A stretch of 12,336 nucleotides of DNA, taken from contig JAFAGU010000388.1 in assembly GCA_019237595.1 (NCBI GenBank), positions 1 through 12,336 on the forward strand, given 5' to 3'. The position numbers and the translations under genes were made by a program. This stretch comes from Betaproteobacteria bacterium (GTDB lineage Bacteria; Pseudomonadota; Gammaproteobacteria; Burkholderiales; SG8-39). Numbering within the stretch: position 1 is the stretch's first letter; each line of letters opens with the position of its first letter. The notes under the pieces are model-generated. The model did no database searches. It was not told where the DNA came from and saw only the letters and a program-made list of their open reading frames with translations. This document shows positions 1 to 6,532 of the stretch, in pieces.

Positions 1-809
1 TCATCGACTTCCGCCGCCTCTTCGACCTCTACGTCAACCTGCGGCCCGTGCGGCTCTTCGAAGGCATGCCCTGCCCGCTCGTGGGCCGCAAGCCCGGGGA
101 CATCGACTACTACGTCATCCGCGAGAACACCGAAGGCGAGTACGGCAACGTGGGCGGCCGGATGTACGAAGGCACGGAGCGCGAGGTGTGCACCCAGCTC
201 GCCGTGTTCTCGCGAAAAGGCACCGACCGCATAATGAAGTACGCGTTCGAGCTCGCGCGCACGCGGAAAAAGCACGTCACGTCCTGCACGAAGTCGAACG
301 GTATCTCGATCACCATGCCGTACTGGGATGAGCGCTTCGCCGCCATGGCGAAGAACTACCCGGATGTCAGGACCGACCAGTACCACGTCGACGGCCTCAC
401 CATCCAGATGGTGCTCAATCCCGATCGCTTCGATGTCATCGTGGCCTCGAACCTCTTCGGCGACATCCTGTCCGACCTCGGCCCGGCGACGGCCGGAACC
501 ATCGGCATTGCCGCCTCGGGCAACATCAACCCGGAGCGCACGGCGCCCTCCATCTTCGAGCCGGTCCACGGCTCGGCGCCCGACATCGCCGGCAAGAAGA
601 TCGCCAACCCGCTCGCCACCATCTGGTCCGGCGCGCTCATGCTCGAGCACCTCGGGCATCCGCAGGCGGCCGCCGAGATCGTGCGCGCCATCGAGCAGGT
701 CATCGTCGACGGCCCGCACACGCCGGACATGAAGGGCAAGGCCGGCACCGCGGAAGTCGGCGCCGCCGTCGCCGAGGCGATCAGGAGCCGCAGCAAGATC
801 GCGGCTTGA
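1..809 (+). CDS. Isocitrate/isopropylmalate dehydrogenase family protein, 5'-truncated by window edge
   Basis: This is the C-terminal 268 residues of an NAD-dependent beta-decarboxylating dehydrogenase; the reading frame is open from base 3, so the start and the N-terminal GDGIG-type loop lie outside the window. Visible family marks, in order, are YVNLRP (substrate-binding arginine region), VIRENTEGEY (catalytic Tyr), CTKSNG (catalytic Lys), YHVDGLT (metal-binding Asp), NLFGDILSDL (two further metal Asp) and EPVHGSAPDIAGKKIANP (NAD adenine pocket). These enzymes oxidise a 2-hydroxy acid such as isopropylmalate, malate or tartrate and usually release CO2. The sequence looks closest to proteins annotated as tartrate or isocitrate/isopropylmalate dehydrogenases rather than housekeeping LeuB, but the substrate cannot be read from sequence. 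It is followed with a 4-base overlap by a paralogue. The family is certain; the substrate is open. Confidence 0.9.
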   Translation, partial: IDFRRLFDLYVNLRPVRLFEGMPCPLVGRKPGDIDYYVIRENTEGEYGNVGGRMYEGTEREVCTQLAVFSRKGTDRIMKYAFELARTRKKHVTSCTKSNGISITMPYWDERFAAMAKNYPDVRTDQYHVDGLTIQMVLNPDRFDVIVASNLFGDILSDLGPATAGTIGIAASGNINPERTAPSIFEPVHGSAPDIAGKKIANPLATIWSGALMLEHLGHPQAAAEIVRAIEQVIVDGPHTPDMKGKAGTAEVGAAVAEAIRSRSKIAA

Positions 810-1855
810 AGACGTACCGCATCGCCTCGATTCCCGGGGACGGAATCGGCAACGAGGTCATTCCCGCGGGAATCGAGGTCCTGGACGCGCTCGCCTCCCT
901 CGAGGGGTTCGAGCTGAAATTCCAGCCCTTCGACTGGAGCTCGGCCCGCTACAAGAAAACAGGCCGCTACATCCCCGAGGGCGGGCTGGAGGAGCTCCGG
1001 AAGTTCGACGCGATCTTCTTCGGCGCCGTAGGCGCGCCCGATGTTCCGGACCACGTTTCGCTCTGGGGGCTCAGGCTGCCGATCTGCCAGGGCTTCGACC
1101 AGTACGCGAACGTGCGCCCCTCGCGCGTGCTGCCCGGCATTTCCTCGCAGCTCAGGAACGCGGCGGACATCGACTGGGTCATCGTGCGCGAGAACACCGA
1201 GGGCGAGTACTCGGGCTCGGGGGGGCGCGTGCATCCTGGCCTCCCGGAAGAAGTCGCGACCGACGTGTCGGTCTTCACGCGCGCGGGGATCGAGAGGGTC
1301 CAGCGGTTCGCATTCGAGCTCGCGCGCAAGCGGCCGCGAAAGCACCTCACGCTGGTCACCAAGTCCAATGCGCAGCGGCATGGGATGGTCCTATGGGACG
1401 AAGTGTTCTTCCAGCTCCGGGGGCACTATCCCGACGTCAAGACCCAGCGCATCCTCGTGGACGCCGTGACGACGGTCATGGTGCTGAAGCCCGCGAGCCT
1501 CGACGTCATCGTCGCGTCGAACCTGCACGCCGACATCCTTTCGGACCTCGCCGCCGCGCTCTCCGGATCGCTCGGCATCGCGCCCACGGCGAACCTGAAC
1601 CCCGAGCGCCGCTTTCCCTCGATGTTCGAGCCCATCCACGGCTCGGCGTTCGACATCACCGGCAAGGGCGTCGCGAATCCGATCGCCACGTTCTGGACGG
1701 CGTCCATGATGCTCGAGCACCTTGGCGAGGCCAAGGCCGCGGCGCGCCTCCTCAAGGCCATCGAGGCGGTCACGGCGAAAAAAGTCTTCACACCCGACCT
1801 CGGCGGCAAGGCGCGCACCCGCGACGTCACCGAAGCGGTAAAGTCCGCCCTGTAG
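806..1855 (+). CDS. ttuC: Tartrate/D-malate dehydrogenase (TtuC/DmlA-like)
   Basis: This is a complete 349-residue NAD-dependent beta-decarboxylating dehydrogenase, the usual length for tartrate dehydrogenase/decarboxylase. Visible are IPGDGIGNEV (9-18), LWGLRLPICQGFDQYANVRP with Arg104 and Arg107, VIVRENTEGEYSG with Arg128 and Tyr135, VTKSNAQRHGM with Lys186, VDA with Asp219, HADILSDL with Asp243 and Asp247, and IHGSAFDITGKGVANP for NAD binding. The LWGLRLPICQGFDQYANVRP and TKSNAQRHGM signatures match Pseudomonas tartrate dehydrogenase as I recall it; such enzymes act on tartrate, D-malate or meso-tartrate in the cytosol. The start is TTG at 806, inside TTGA shared with the previous stop. 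It is chosen because the N-terminal strand and GDGIG loop need it. The nearest AGGAG (783-787) is too far for normal spacing, so translational coupling is likely. D-malate (dmlA) is an equally possible substrate. Confidence 0.9.
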   Translation: MKTYRIASIPGDGIGNEVIPAGIEVLDALASLEGFELKFQPFDWSSARYKKTGRYIPEGGLEELRKFDAIFFGAVGAPDVPDHVSLWGLRLPICQGFDQYANVRPSRVLPGISSQLRNAADIDWVIVRENTEGEYSGSGGRVHPGLPEEVATDVSVFTRAGIERVQRFAFELARKRPRKHLTLVTKSNAQRHGMVLWDEVFFQLRGHYPDVKTQRILVDAVTTVMVLKPASLDVIVASNLHADILSDLAAALSGSLGIAPTANLNPERRFPSMFEPIHGSAFDITGKGVANPIATFWTASMMLEHLGEAKAAARLLKAIEAVTAKKVFTPDLGGKARTRDVTEAVKSAL

Positions 1856-1862
1856 TCCGACC

Positions 1863-1868
1863 AGGGAG
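1863..1868 (+). promoter_or_regulatory. Ribosome binding site of the histidine phosphatase gene
   Basis: AGGGAG lies 7 bases before the ATG at 1876. It fixes that ATG as the start of an otherwise much longer open frame that runs back into the dehydrogenase gene. Confidence 0.7.
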
Positions 1869-1875
1869 AAACGCC

Positions 1876-2499
1876 ATGCTACGGAGCCTCGTGCCGCTCG
1901 CGGCACTCCTCGCCTTTTGCTGCCTCTCGCAGGGCGCGGCGGCGCAGTCGAGCGACCTCGACAACGTCGTCTCGCAGCTTCGCGGGGGCGGCTACGTCAT
2001 CGTCCTCCGGCACGGCAGCACGAACCGGGACCAGGCCGATACCGACCCGCTCAACCTCGAGAACGTGGCCAGGCAGCGCCACCTGAGCGACGCGGGCCGC
2101 GAGCAGGCGCGCCAGCTCGGCGACGCGTTCCGCAAGCTCGGCATTCCGCTCGGTTCGGTCTATACGAGCCGCTTCCAGCGCGCCATCGACACAGGCAAGC
2201 TCATTTCCGGCTCGGAGGTCACGCCCACCGCCGACGTGAGCGAAGGCGGGCTGGTCGTCACGCCGATCGAGAACGACCGGCGCGCCGAGGCGCTGCGCAA
2301 GCTCGCGAGCACGCCGCCAGCCGCCGGAAAGAACACGCTCGTCGTCACGCACAAGCCCAACATCCTCGATGCGTTCGGACGCGACTGGTTCGACGTGCGC
2401 GAGGGCGAGGCGAGCATCTTCCGGCCGGATCCGTCCGGCAAGCCGGCCCTCCTCGCCCGCGTGCAGGCCGCGGACTGGATCAAGGCCGCCGCACGGTGA
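1876..2499 (+). CDS. Exported histidine phosphatase family protein
   Basis: This 207-residue protein has a Sec signal peptide (hydrophobic core about residues 5-17, probable cleavage after GAAA at residue 23), so the enzyme should be periplasmic. The histidine phosphatase (phosphoglycerate mutase-like) core shows VLRHGST with catalytic His46 and Arg45, the YTSRFQRAIDTG segment (96-107) with the second phosphate-pocket Arg102, and VVTHKPN with the second catalytic His159. Glu123 is a possible proton donor. Family members remove phosphate through a phosphohistidine intermediate; substrates range from sugar phosphates to lipopolysaccharide phosphates and cannot be told here. The open frame extends upstream in the dehydrogenase gene, but the ATG with a good ribosome site and the signal peptide set the start. 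It sits 20 bases after the tartrate dehydrogenase gene and is probably co-transcribed with it, though no shared pathway is obvious. Confidence 0.88.
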   Translation: MLRSLVPLAALLAFCCLSQGAAAQSSDLDNVVSQLRGGGYVIVLRHGSTNRDQADTDPLNLENVARQRHLSDAGREQARQLGDAFRKLGIPLGSVYTSRFQRAIDTGKLISGSEVTPTADVSEGGLVVTPIENDRRAEALRKLASTPPAAGKNTLVVTHKPNILDAFGRDWFDVREGEASIFRPDPSGKPALLARVQAADWIKAAAR

Positions 2500-2515
2500 A
2501 AGGCTAGCGCGCCCG

Positions 2516-3397
2516 TTGCTCCACGCGGATAGCGCACGCAACCGGCTGATCGGCATCGGCCTGATGTCCGGGGCGTTCGTCCTCTTCACCATCCTCGACG
2601 GCACCGCGAAGTGGCTCGTGACGAACGCGATGCCCGTCTTCATGGTCGTCTGGCTGCGGTTCGTCCTGCACGCGCTCTTTGCCACCGCGCTCCTCGTGCC
2701 CGTGAAGGGGAAGGCGCTCTTCCGCACCAGCCACCTCAAGTGGCACGTCGCGCGCGCGGCGATGTTCATGGTCATGACCGGCATGAATTTCTGGGCGCTG
2801 CAGTACCTTCAGCTCACGGTCACGGCGTCGATCTTCTTCACCGTGCCGATCATCACGGCGCTCGTCGCCGCGCGCATGCTCCACGAAAAGCTCGACGCCG
2901 GGAGGTGGATCGCGATCCTCGCGGGATTTGCCGGCGTGCTCGTCATCGTCCATCCGTGGGGAGCCGGCTTCCATCCGGCGATGATCCTCGCCATGGGGAA
3001 TGCGGTCCTCTACGCCGCGTACAACCTCACGACACGTCACCTCGCGGCCTACGACCCGCCCGAGACCATCCAATACCTGCCCGCCGTCGGAGCGGCGATC
3101 GGCCTCACGCCGCTCGCGCTCGCATCGTGGGAATGGCCCGATAGCCCGCTCGAGTGGACGCTCGCCTGCCTGATCGGTCTCATGGGCGGCGGCGGGCACT
3201 ATCTCGTCGCGCTCGCCCATCGCTATGCGCCGGCGACCGTGATCGCGCCGTTCCTGTACCAGCAGATCGTCTACATGGCGCTCTTCGGCTACCTGGTTTT
3301 CGGCGACGTCCCGCGCCCATCGCTGTGGATCGGTGCCGCGGTCGTCATCGCGAGCGGGCTTTATCTCTTCGCCCGGGAGCGTTCGCGCATCGCCTAG
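2516..3397 (+). CDS. EamA/DMT-superfamily membrane transporter
   Basis: This is a predicted inner-membrane protein of 293 residues with about ten hydrophobic helices in two tandem EamA repeats (roughly residues 11-146 and 155-286). That is the standard size and layout of drug/metabolite transporter family exporters. The first repeat ends with the typical pattern of a short charged turn (HEKLDAGRW, 123-131) before the last helix (WIAILAGFAGVLVIV). The second contains the usual AYxxTTR-type loop (YAAYNLTTRH). Family members export amino acids, metabolites or drugs; the substrate is unknown. The frame is open further upstream into the phosphatase gene. I chose TTG at 2516 because it leaves a short polar N-terminus before helix 1 and starts just after the previous stop; ATG at 2564 would cut into helix 1. 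AAAGG at 2499-2503 is a weak ribosome site. It is probably the last gene of the left operon. Confidence 0.85.
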   Translation: MLHADSARNRLIGIGLMSGAFVLFTILDGTAKWLVTNAMPVFMVVWLRFVLHALFATALLVPVKGKALFRTSHLKWHVARAAMFMVMTGMNFWALQYLQLTVTASIFFTVPIITALVAARMLHEKLDAGRWIAILAGFAGVLVIVHPWGAGFHPAMILAMGNAVLYAAYNLTTRHLAAYDPPETIQYLPAVGAAIGLTPLALASWEWPDSPLEWTLACLIGLMGGGGHYLVALAHRYAPATVIAPFLYQQIVYMALFGYLVFGDVPRPSLWIGAAVVIASGLYLFARERSRIA

Positions 3398-3418
3398 CTG
3401 GCACCAAGGCGTCGGGAA

Positions 3419-3454
3419 GCTGACATCTCGCCGCGGTGCTGGACGCTGGTCAGC
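3419..3454 (+). repeat. Inverted repeat GCTGAC/GTCAGC in the leader of the cyclase gene
   Basis: GCTGAC at 3419-3424 is matched by its perfect complement GTCAGC at 3449-3454, with 24 bases between. It lies in the 90-base gap between the transporter and the diguanylate cyclase. It could be a weak hairpin ending the upstream transcript or an operator, but there is no run of T after it and six pairs can arise by chance. Confidence 0.25.
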
Positions 3455-3474
3455 CGCTCCTTTAGAGTCGCCGC

Positions 3475-3480
3475 GGGGGA
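3475..3480 (+). promoter_or_regulatory. Ribosome binding site of the diguanylate cyclase gene
   Basis: GGGGGA lies 7 bases before the ATG at 3488 and supports that start over the out-of-frame ATG at 3484, which stops after three codons (ATG CAT GCG TAA). Confidence 0.6.
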
Positions 3481-3487
3481 AGCATGC

Positions 3488-5413
3488 ATGCGTAAGCGCG
3501 ACAGGCGGAAGAGCCGGCTCGTGCGCCGGACGCCTTCGCGCGCCGCGGCGAAGCGACGCGCCGATCCTGCCGCGCTCGCGAGCGAAGTCGCGGGCCTGAG
3601 CGAGGCGCGCTTCCGCAGCCTCATCGAGCTCTCCTCCGACTGGTACTGGGAGCAGGACGCGGAGCTGCGCTTCGTGCGCACCGGCGGCGCCACCGATGCC
3701 CGCGGCGGAATCACGCCGGAGGCCCATATCGGCAAGCGGCGCTGGGAACTGCCGCAAACCGAGATCGTCGGCCAGTCGTGGGACGAGCACCGCGCGGTCC
3801 TCGCCGCCCGAAAGCCCTTCCGCGAGCTGCTCCTGCGCCGCTACGACAGCCGCAACGAGCCGAGATTCATCAGCGTGTCCGGCGAGCCGATGCTCGACCG
3901 GCGCGGGCGCTTCGCCGGATACCGCGGCGTCGCGAGCGACGTGACCGAGCGCGTGCGGAACGAACAGCTCCTGCGCCTCGAGCACCAGGTGACGAAAGCC
4001 CTTTCCGAGGCGGAGACGGAGCACGCCGGCCTCGACGCCGTCATGAAGGCAATCTGCGAGAACCAGGGCTTCGACGTCGGGCGCTACTTCCGCCTCGACG
4101 ACTCCGGCGCCGGCGTGCGCTTCGAGCAAGGGTGGTCGACCGACGATCCGGCGATGCGCCGCTTCCTCGAGGGCTCGCAGGGCCTCACCTTCGCGCCGGG
4201 CTCCGGGCTCGCCGGCATCGTCGTGCAGCGAGGCGACCCGGTCTGGTCCACGGACATCGGCCACGACTCGCGCATCCAGTCGCCCTCGATCGCGGTGGCC
4301 GCGGGGATCCACGGCGCCCTCGCCTTCGCAGTCGTCTCCGAGGGCCGGCGCATCGGCGTGCTCGGCTTCTCCTCGCGGATGCTGCGGCCGCCCGACGCGC
4401 GCCTGCTCGATGCGACCTCGGTCATCGGCAGCCAGGTCGGCCAGTTCCTGCAGAGGAAGCGCGCCGAGGCGGCGCTGCGCGAGAGCGAGGAGCGCTTCCG
4501 CAGCCTGACGCAGATGTCGAGCGATTTCTTCTGGGAGACAGATCCGGCGCACCGTTTCACCCAGCTCGTCCACGGGCCGCGCTTCCAGCAGAAGTTCGCG
4601 GAAGTCATCCTCGGCAAGCGCGCGTGGGAGATCCCCTCCACCTCGCCGGACGAAGCGGCATGGGCGGCCATGCGCGCGCAGATGGACACGCGCCAGCCCT
4701 TCCGCGAGTTCGAGCTCGGCCGGCCGCGCGCCGACGGCTCCGTGCGCTATCTCTCCGTGAGCGGCGAGCCGCGCTTCGGCTGCAAGGGCGAGTTCCTCGG
4801 CTACCGGGGCGTCGGCCGCGACATCACCGAAGTCGTGCGCGCCCGCGAGCACATCGCCTCGCTTGCCTACAGCGACCCTCTCACCGGCCTCGCCAACCGC
4901 ACGAGCCTCATGCCGGCGCTCGAGCAGGCGATCGAGCGCGCCCGGCGGCGGCACGCCCGGCTCGCGACGCTCTTCGTCGATCTCGACGGGTTCAAGCAGG
5001 TGAACGACCAGCAGGGCCACGAGGCGGGGGACCGGTTCCTGGTCGAGATCGCGCGGCGCCTTCGCGCCGGGCTGCGCGCGAGCGACCTCGTCGCGCGCCT
5101 GGGCGGCGACGAGTTCTACGTCGTGCTCGAGGACCAGCAGGAATCCGAAGCGGTCGACACGGTGGCGCGCAAGCTCCTCGCCGAAATCCGCCGCCCGGTC
5201 GACCTGGGCACCGGCACCGTGAGCGTGTCCGCGAGCATCGGCGTCTCGATCTTCCCAGACGATGCGGCCGACGCGACGACGCTCGTCAAGCATGCCGATG
5301 CGGCGATGTATCGGGCAAAGCAGGCCGGCAAGAACGCCTTCCGGCTGCATGCGAAGGAAGCCCCGGAGGCCGCGCCGCTCGCCGCGCGCGCCAGCCAGGT
5401 TTCGTCGACCTAG
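3488..5413 (+). CDS. Diguanylate cyclase with PAS-GAF-PAS-GGDEF architecture
   Basis: This 641-residue soluble protein has no signal peptide or membrane helix. After a very basic N-terminus (1-25) come a PAS domain (about 38-155), a GAF domain (about 160-322), a short coiled linker (323-336), a second PAS (about 337-450) and a GGDEF domain (about 455-622). The active-site loop is RLGGDEF with GGDEF at 539-543. DPLTGLANR (463-471), FVDLDGFKQVND (496-507) and ASIGVSIFP (582-590) are the other cyclase marks. An intact RxxD inhibitory site (Arg530 to Asp533) sits at the same distance from GGDEF as in PleD. It should therefore make cyclic di-GMP from GTP, with product inhibition, in response to a cytosolic cue. 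The PAS and GAF ligands are unknown. The two PAS domains resemble each other strongly, implying internal duplication. It has its own ribosome site and a 90-base leader, so it is probably transcribed separately. Its stop overlaps that of the convergent small gene. Confidence 0.93.
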   Translation: MRKRDRRKSRLVRRTPSRAAAKRRADPAALASEVAGLSEARFRSLIELSSDWYWEQDAELRFVRTGGATDARGGITPEAHIGKRRWELPQTEIVGQSWDEHRAVLAARKPFRELLLRRYDSRNEPRFISVSGEPMLDRRGRFAGYRGVASDVTERVRNEQLLRLEHQVTKALSEAETEHAGLDAVMKAICENQGFDVGRYFRLDDSGAGVRFEQGWSTDDPAMRRFLEGSQGLTFAPGSGLAGIVVQRGDPVWSTDIGHDSRIQSPSIAVAAGIHGALAFAVVSEGRRIGVLGFSSRMLRPPDARLLDATSVIGSQVGQFLQRKRAEAALRESEERFRSLTQMSSDFFWETDPAHRFTQLVHGPRFQQKFAEVILGKRAWEIPSTSPDEAAWAAMRAQMDTRQPFREFELGRPRADGSVRYLSVSGEPRFGCKGEFLGYRGVGRDITEVVRAREHIASLAYSDPLTGLANRTSLMPALEQAIERARRRHARLATLFVDLDGFKQVNDQQGHEAGDRFLVEIARRLRAGLRASDLVARLGGDEFYVVLEDQQESEAVDTVARKLLAEIRRPVDLGTGTVSVSASIGVSIFPDDAADATTLVKHADAAMYRAKQAGKNAFRLHAKEAPEAAPLAARASQVSST

Positions 5414-5688
5414 CGGCGCAGGTTGCGGTTCGCGTCCTGCACGTCGCGCCGGAGCTTCTCCCGCTCCTCCGGCGGCATGCGATCGGGCGGCCGGTTGTCC
5501 GGGCGCCCATAGTTGCCCCGAGCCGCGTCCACGTCGCGCCTCAGGCCCTCGCGCTCCTCGCGGCTCATGTTGCGGCCCTGCCATCCCGAGGGTCCGCCGC
5601 CGCCCTTCTGCGCGCCTCGGCCATAGCCGTTCTGCGCGGCGACCGGCGCCGCCACGGCGAGCATGAGGACGAGCAGGAGCGCGCGCAT
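5410..5688 (-). CDS. Small exported protein with two EERE-LRRDV repeats
   Basis: This 92-residue protein begins with a clear Sec signal peptide (MRALLLVLMLAVAAPVAAQ, cleavage likely after Ala18), so the mature product of about 74 residues should be periplasmic. The mature part starts with a Gly/Gln-rich stretch (20-38) and then holds two copies of a charged helical segment, SREEREGLRRDV (42-53) and PPEEREKLRRDV (72-83), exactly 30 residues apart and separated by an Asn/Pro/Arg-rich linker. I do not recognise a named family. The charged 'EER..LRRD' helices recall small periplasmic proteins of proteobacteria such as DUF3106-like or Spy/CpxP-like chaperones, but that is only a resemblance. It is divergent from ompR across a 92-base gap and convergent with the cyclase, sharing the CTAG at the two stop codons. 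The signal peptide and repeats make it very likely real; no strong ribosome site is visible before its ATG. Confidence 0.75.
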   Translation of the reverse strand: MRALLLVLMLAVAAPVAAQNGYGRGAQKGGGGPSGWQGRNMSREEREGLRRDVDAARGNYGRPDNRPPDRMPPEEREKLRRDVQDANRNLRR

Positions 5689-5722
5689 CCCGACATGGTA
5701 AGAGCGATGCCCGGCGCCCGGT

Positions 5723-5737
5723 GTAACAATTGGTTAC
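5723..5737. promoter_or_regulatory. Candidate operator, perfect inverted repeat GTAAC-N5-GTTAC
   Basis: The sequence GTAACAATTGGTTAC is a perfect 5-base inverted repeat around AATTG and is AT-rich inside GC-rich surroundings. It lies 44-58 bases upstream of the ompR ATG and about 35-50 bases upstream of the divergent small gene, a position suited to an activator or shared operator. OmpR-family regulators often bind GTAAC/TNTTAC-like half sites, so OmpR itself is a candidate ligand. The binding protein is an inference. Confidence 0.5.
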
Positions 5738-5768
5738 CCCTGCCCCTGCCGGCCGGGCTTTTTGCCGT

Positions 5769-5774
5769 TATCTT
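5769..5774 (+). promoter_or_regulatory. Possible -10 element of ompR
   Basis: TATCTT matches TATAAT at four of six positions and ends 6 bases before the ompR ATG, so transcription might begin at or next to the start codon. No good -35 is seen 17 bases upstream (CTGCCG, three matches), which would fit activator dependence on the inverted repeat further upstream. Weak evidence. Confidence 0.3.
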
Positions 5775-5780
5775 CCCGGA

Positions 5781-6500
5781 ATGGCCGAGCTCAAGACCCG
5801 CATCCTCGTAGTCGACGACGACCAGCGCCTGCGCGAGCTGCTCGTGAAATACCTGGGCGGCGAAGGCTATGAAGTGAAAGCCGTCCACGACGGCGCAGGC
5901 ATGGACAAGCAGCTCGCCCGCGAGCGCTACGACCTCATCGTGCTCGACCTGATGCTTCCCGGCGAGGACGGTCTCTCGATCTGCCGTCGCCTGCGCGGCC
6001 AGGGCGGTCAGTCCAGCCCGGCGATCATCATGCTCACCGCGAAGGGCGACGATGTGGAGCGCATCGTCGGCCTGGAGATGGGTGCGGACGACTACCTGCC
6101 GAAGCCCTTCAACCCGCGCGAGCTCCTCGCGCGTATCAACGCGGTGCTGCGCCGGCGCGCCCCTGCCGGCCCGCCCGGCGGCCCGATCGCCTCGGGAGAA
6201 ACGCACGCTTTCGGCGAATTCGCCCTGAACCTCAGCACGAGGACGCTCACGAAGGGCGGCAAGGCGGTGCCGCTCACGACCGGCGAATTTTCCGTTCTCA
6301 AGGTCCTCGTGCAGCACCCGCGCCAGCCGCTCTCGCGCGACAAGCTGATGGAGCTCGCGCGCGGGCGCGAGTACGAGGTCTTCGATCGCTCGATCGACGT
6401 TCAGATCTCGCGCCTTCGCAAGATCGTCGAGGACGACCCCTCCCACCCCAAGCACATCCAGACCGTATGGGGCTTCGGGTACGTCTTCGTGCCCGACTAG
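5781..6500 (+). CDS. ompR: Two-component response regulator OmpR
   Basis: This is a 239-residue OmpR-family transcription regulator. The receiver domain (about 5-122) has the acidic pair in VVDDDQR (Asp12, Asp13), the phosphorylated Asp56 in VLDLMLPGEDG, the switch Thr87 (LTAKGDD) and Lys108 (PKPF). The winged-helix DNA-binding domain (about 140-237) ends RSIDVQISRLRKIVE and HIQTVWGFGYVFVPD, nearly the same as the end of enterobacterial OmpR, which supports the specific name. It should act as phosphorylated dimers on porin or envelope genes under EnvZ control. The open frame reaches back to a GTG at 5730, but the ATG at 5781 gives the normal N-terminus. No Shine-Dalgarno sequence precedes that ATG. 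It is followed after 32 bases by envZ. It is divergent from the small exported-protein gene, and the shared gap holds a palindrome. Confidence 0.93.
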   Translation: MAELKTRILVVDDDQRLRELLVKYLGGEGYEVKAVHDGAGMDKQLARERYDLIVLDLMLPGEDGLSICRRLRGQGGQSSPAIIMLTAKGDDVERIVGLEMGADDYLPKPFNPRELLARINAVLRRRAPAGPPGGPIASGETHAFGEFALNLSTRTLTKGGKAVPLTTGEFSVLKVLVQHPRQPLSRDKLMELARGREYEVFDRSIDVQISRLRKIVEDDPSHPKHIQTVWGFGYVFVPD

Positions 6501-6532
6501 CAGGGCATTTTTTCCAAGAATAACCCTTCTTC

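Noticed and set aside
356..1381. Minus-strand open frame opposite the tandem dehydrogenases
   Set aside because: It is a shadow of two genes with complete catalytic motifs and has no recognisable domain or ribosome site.
2496..2507. GTG at 2496 overlapping the phosphatase stop as a start for the transporter
   Set aside because: It is in another frame and meets TAG after three codons.
2504..5584. Very long open frame on the minus strand opposite the transporter and cyclase genes
   Set aside because: Composition is rich in Arg, Glu, Ala and Gly with no domain pattern, as expected opposite GC-rich genes; the plus-strand genes have clear domains.
5749..5763. CCGGCCGG palindrome followed by a run of T upstream of ompR, terminator-like
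   Set aside because: The palindrome has no loop room, no plus-strand gene ends nearby, and it lies within the ompR promoter; a longer pairing of GCCCGGC (5709-5715) with GCCGGGC (5752-5758) has a 36-base loop and is likely chance.
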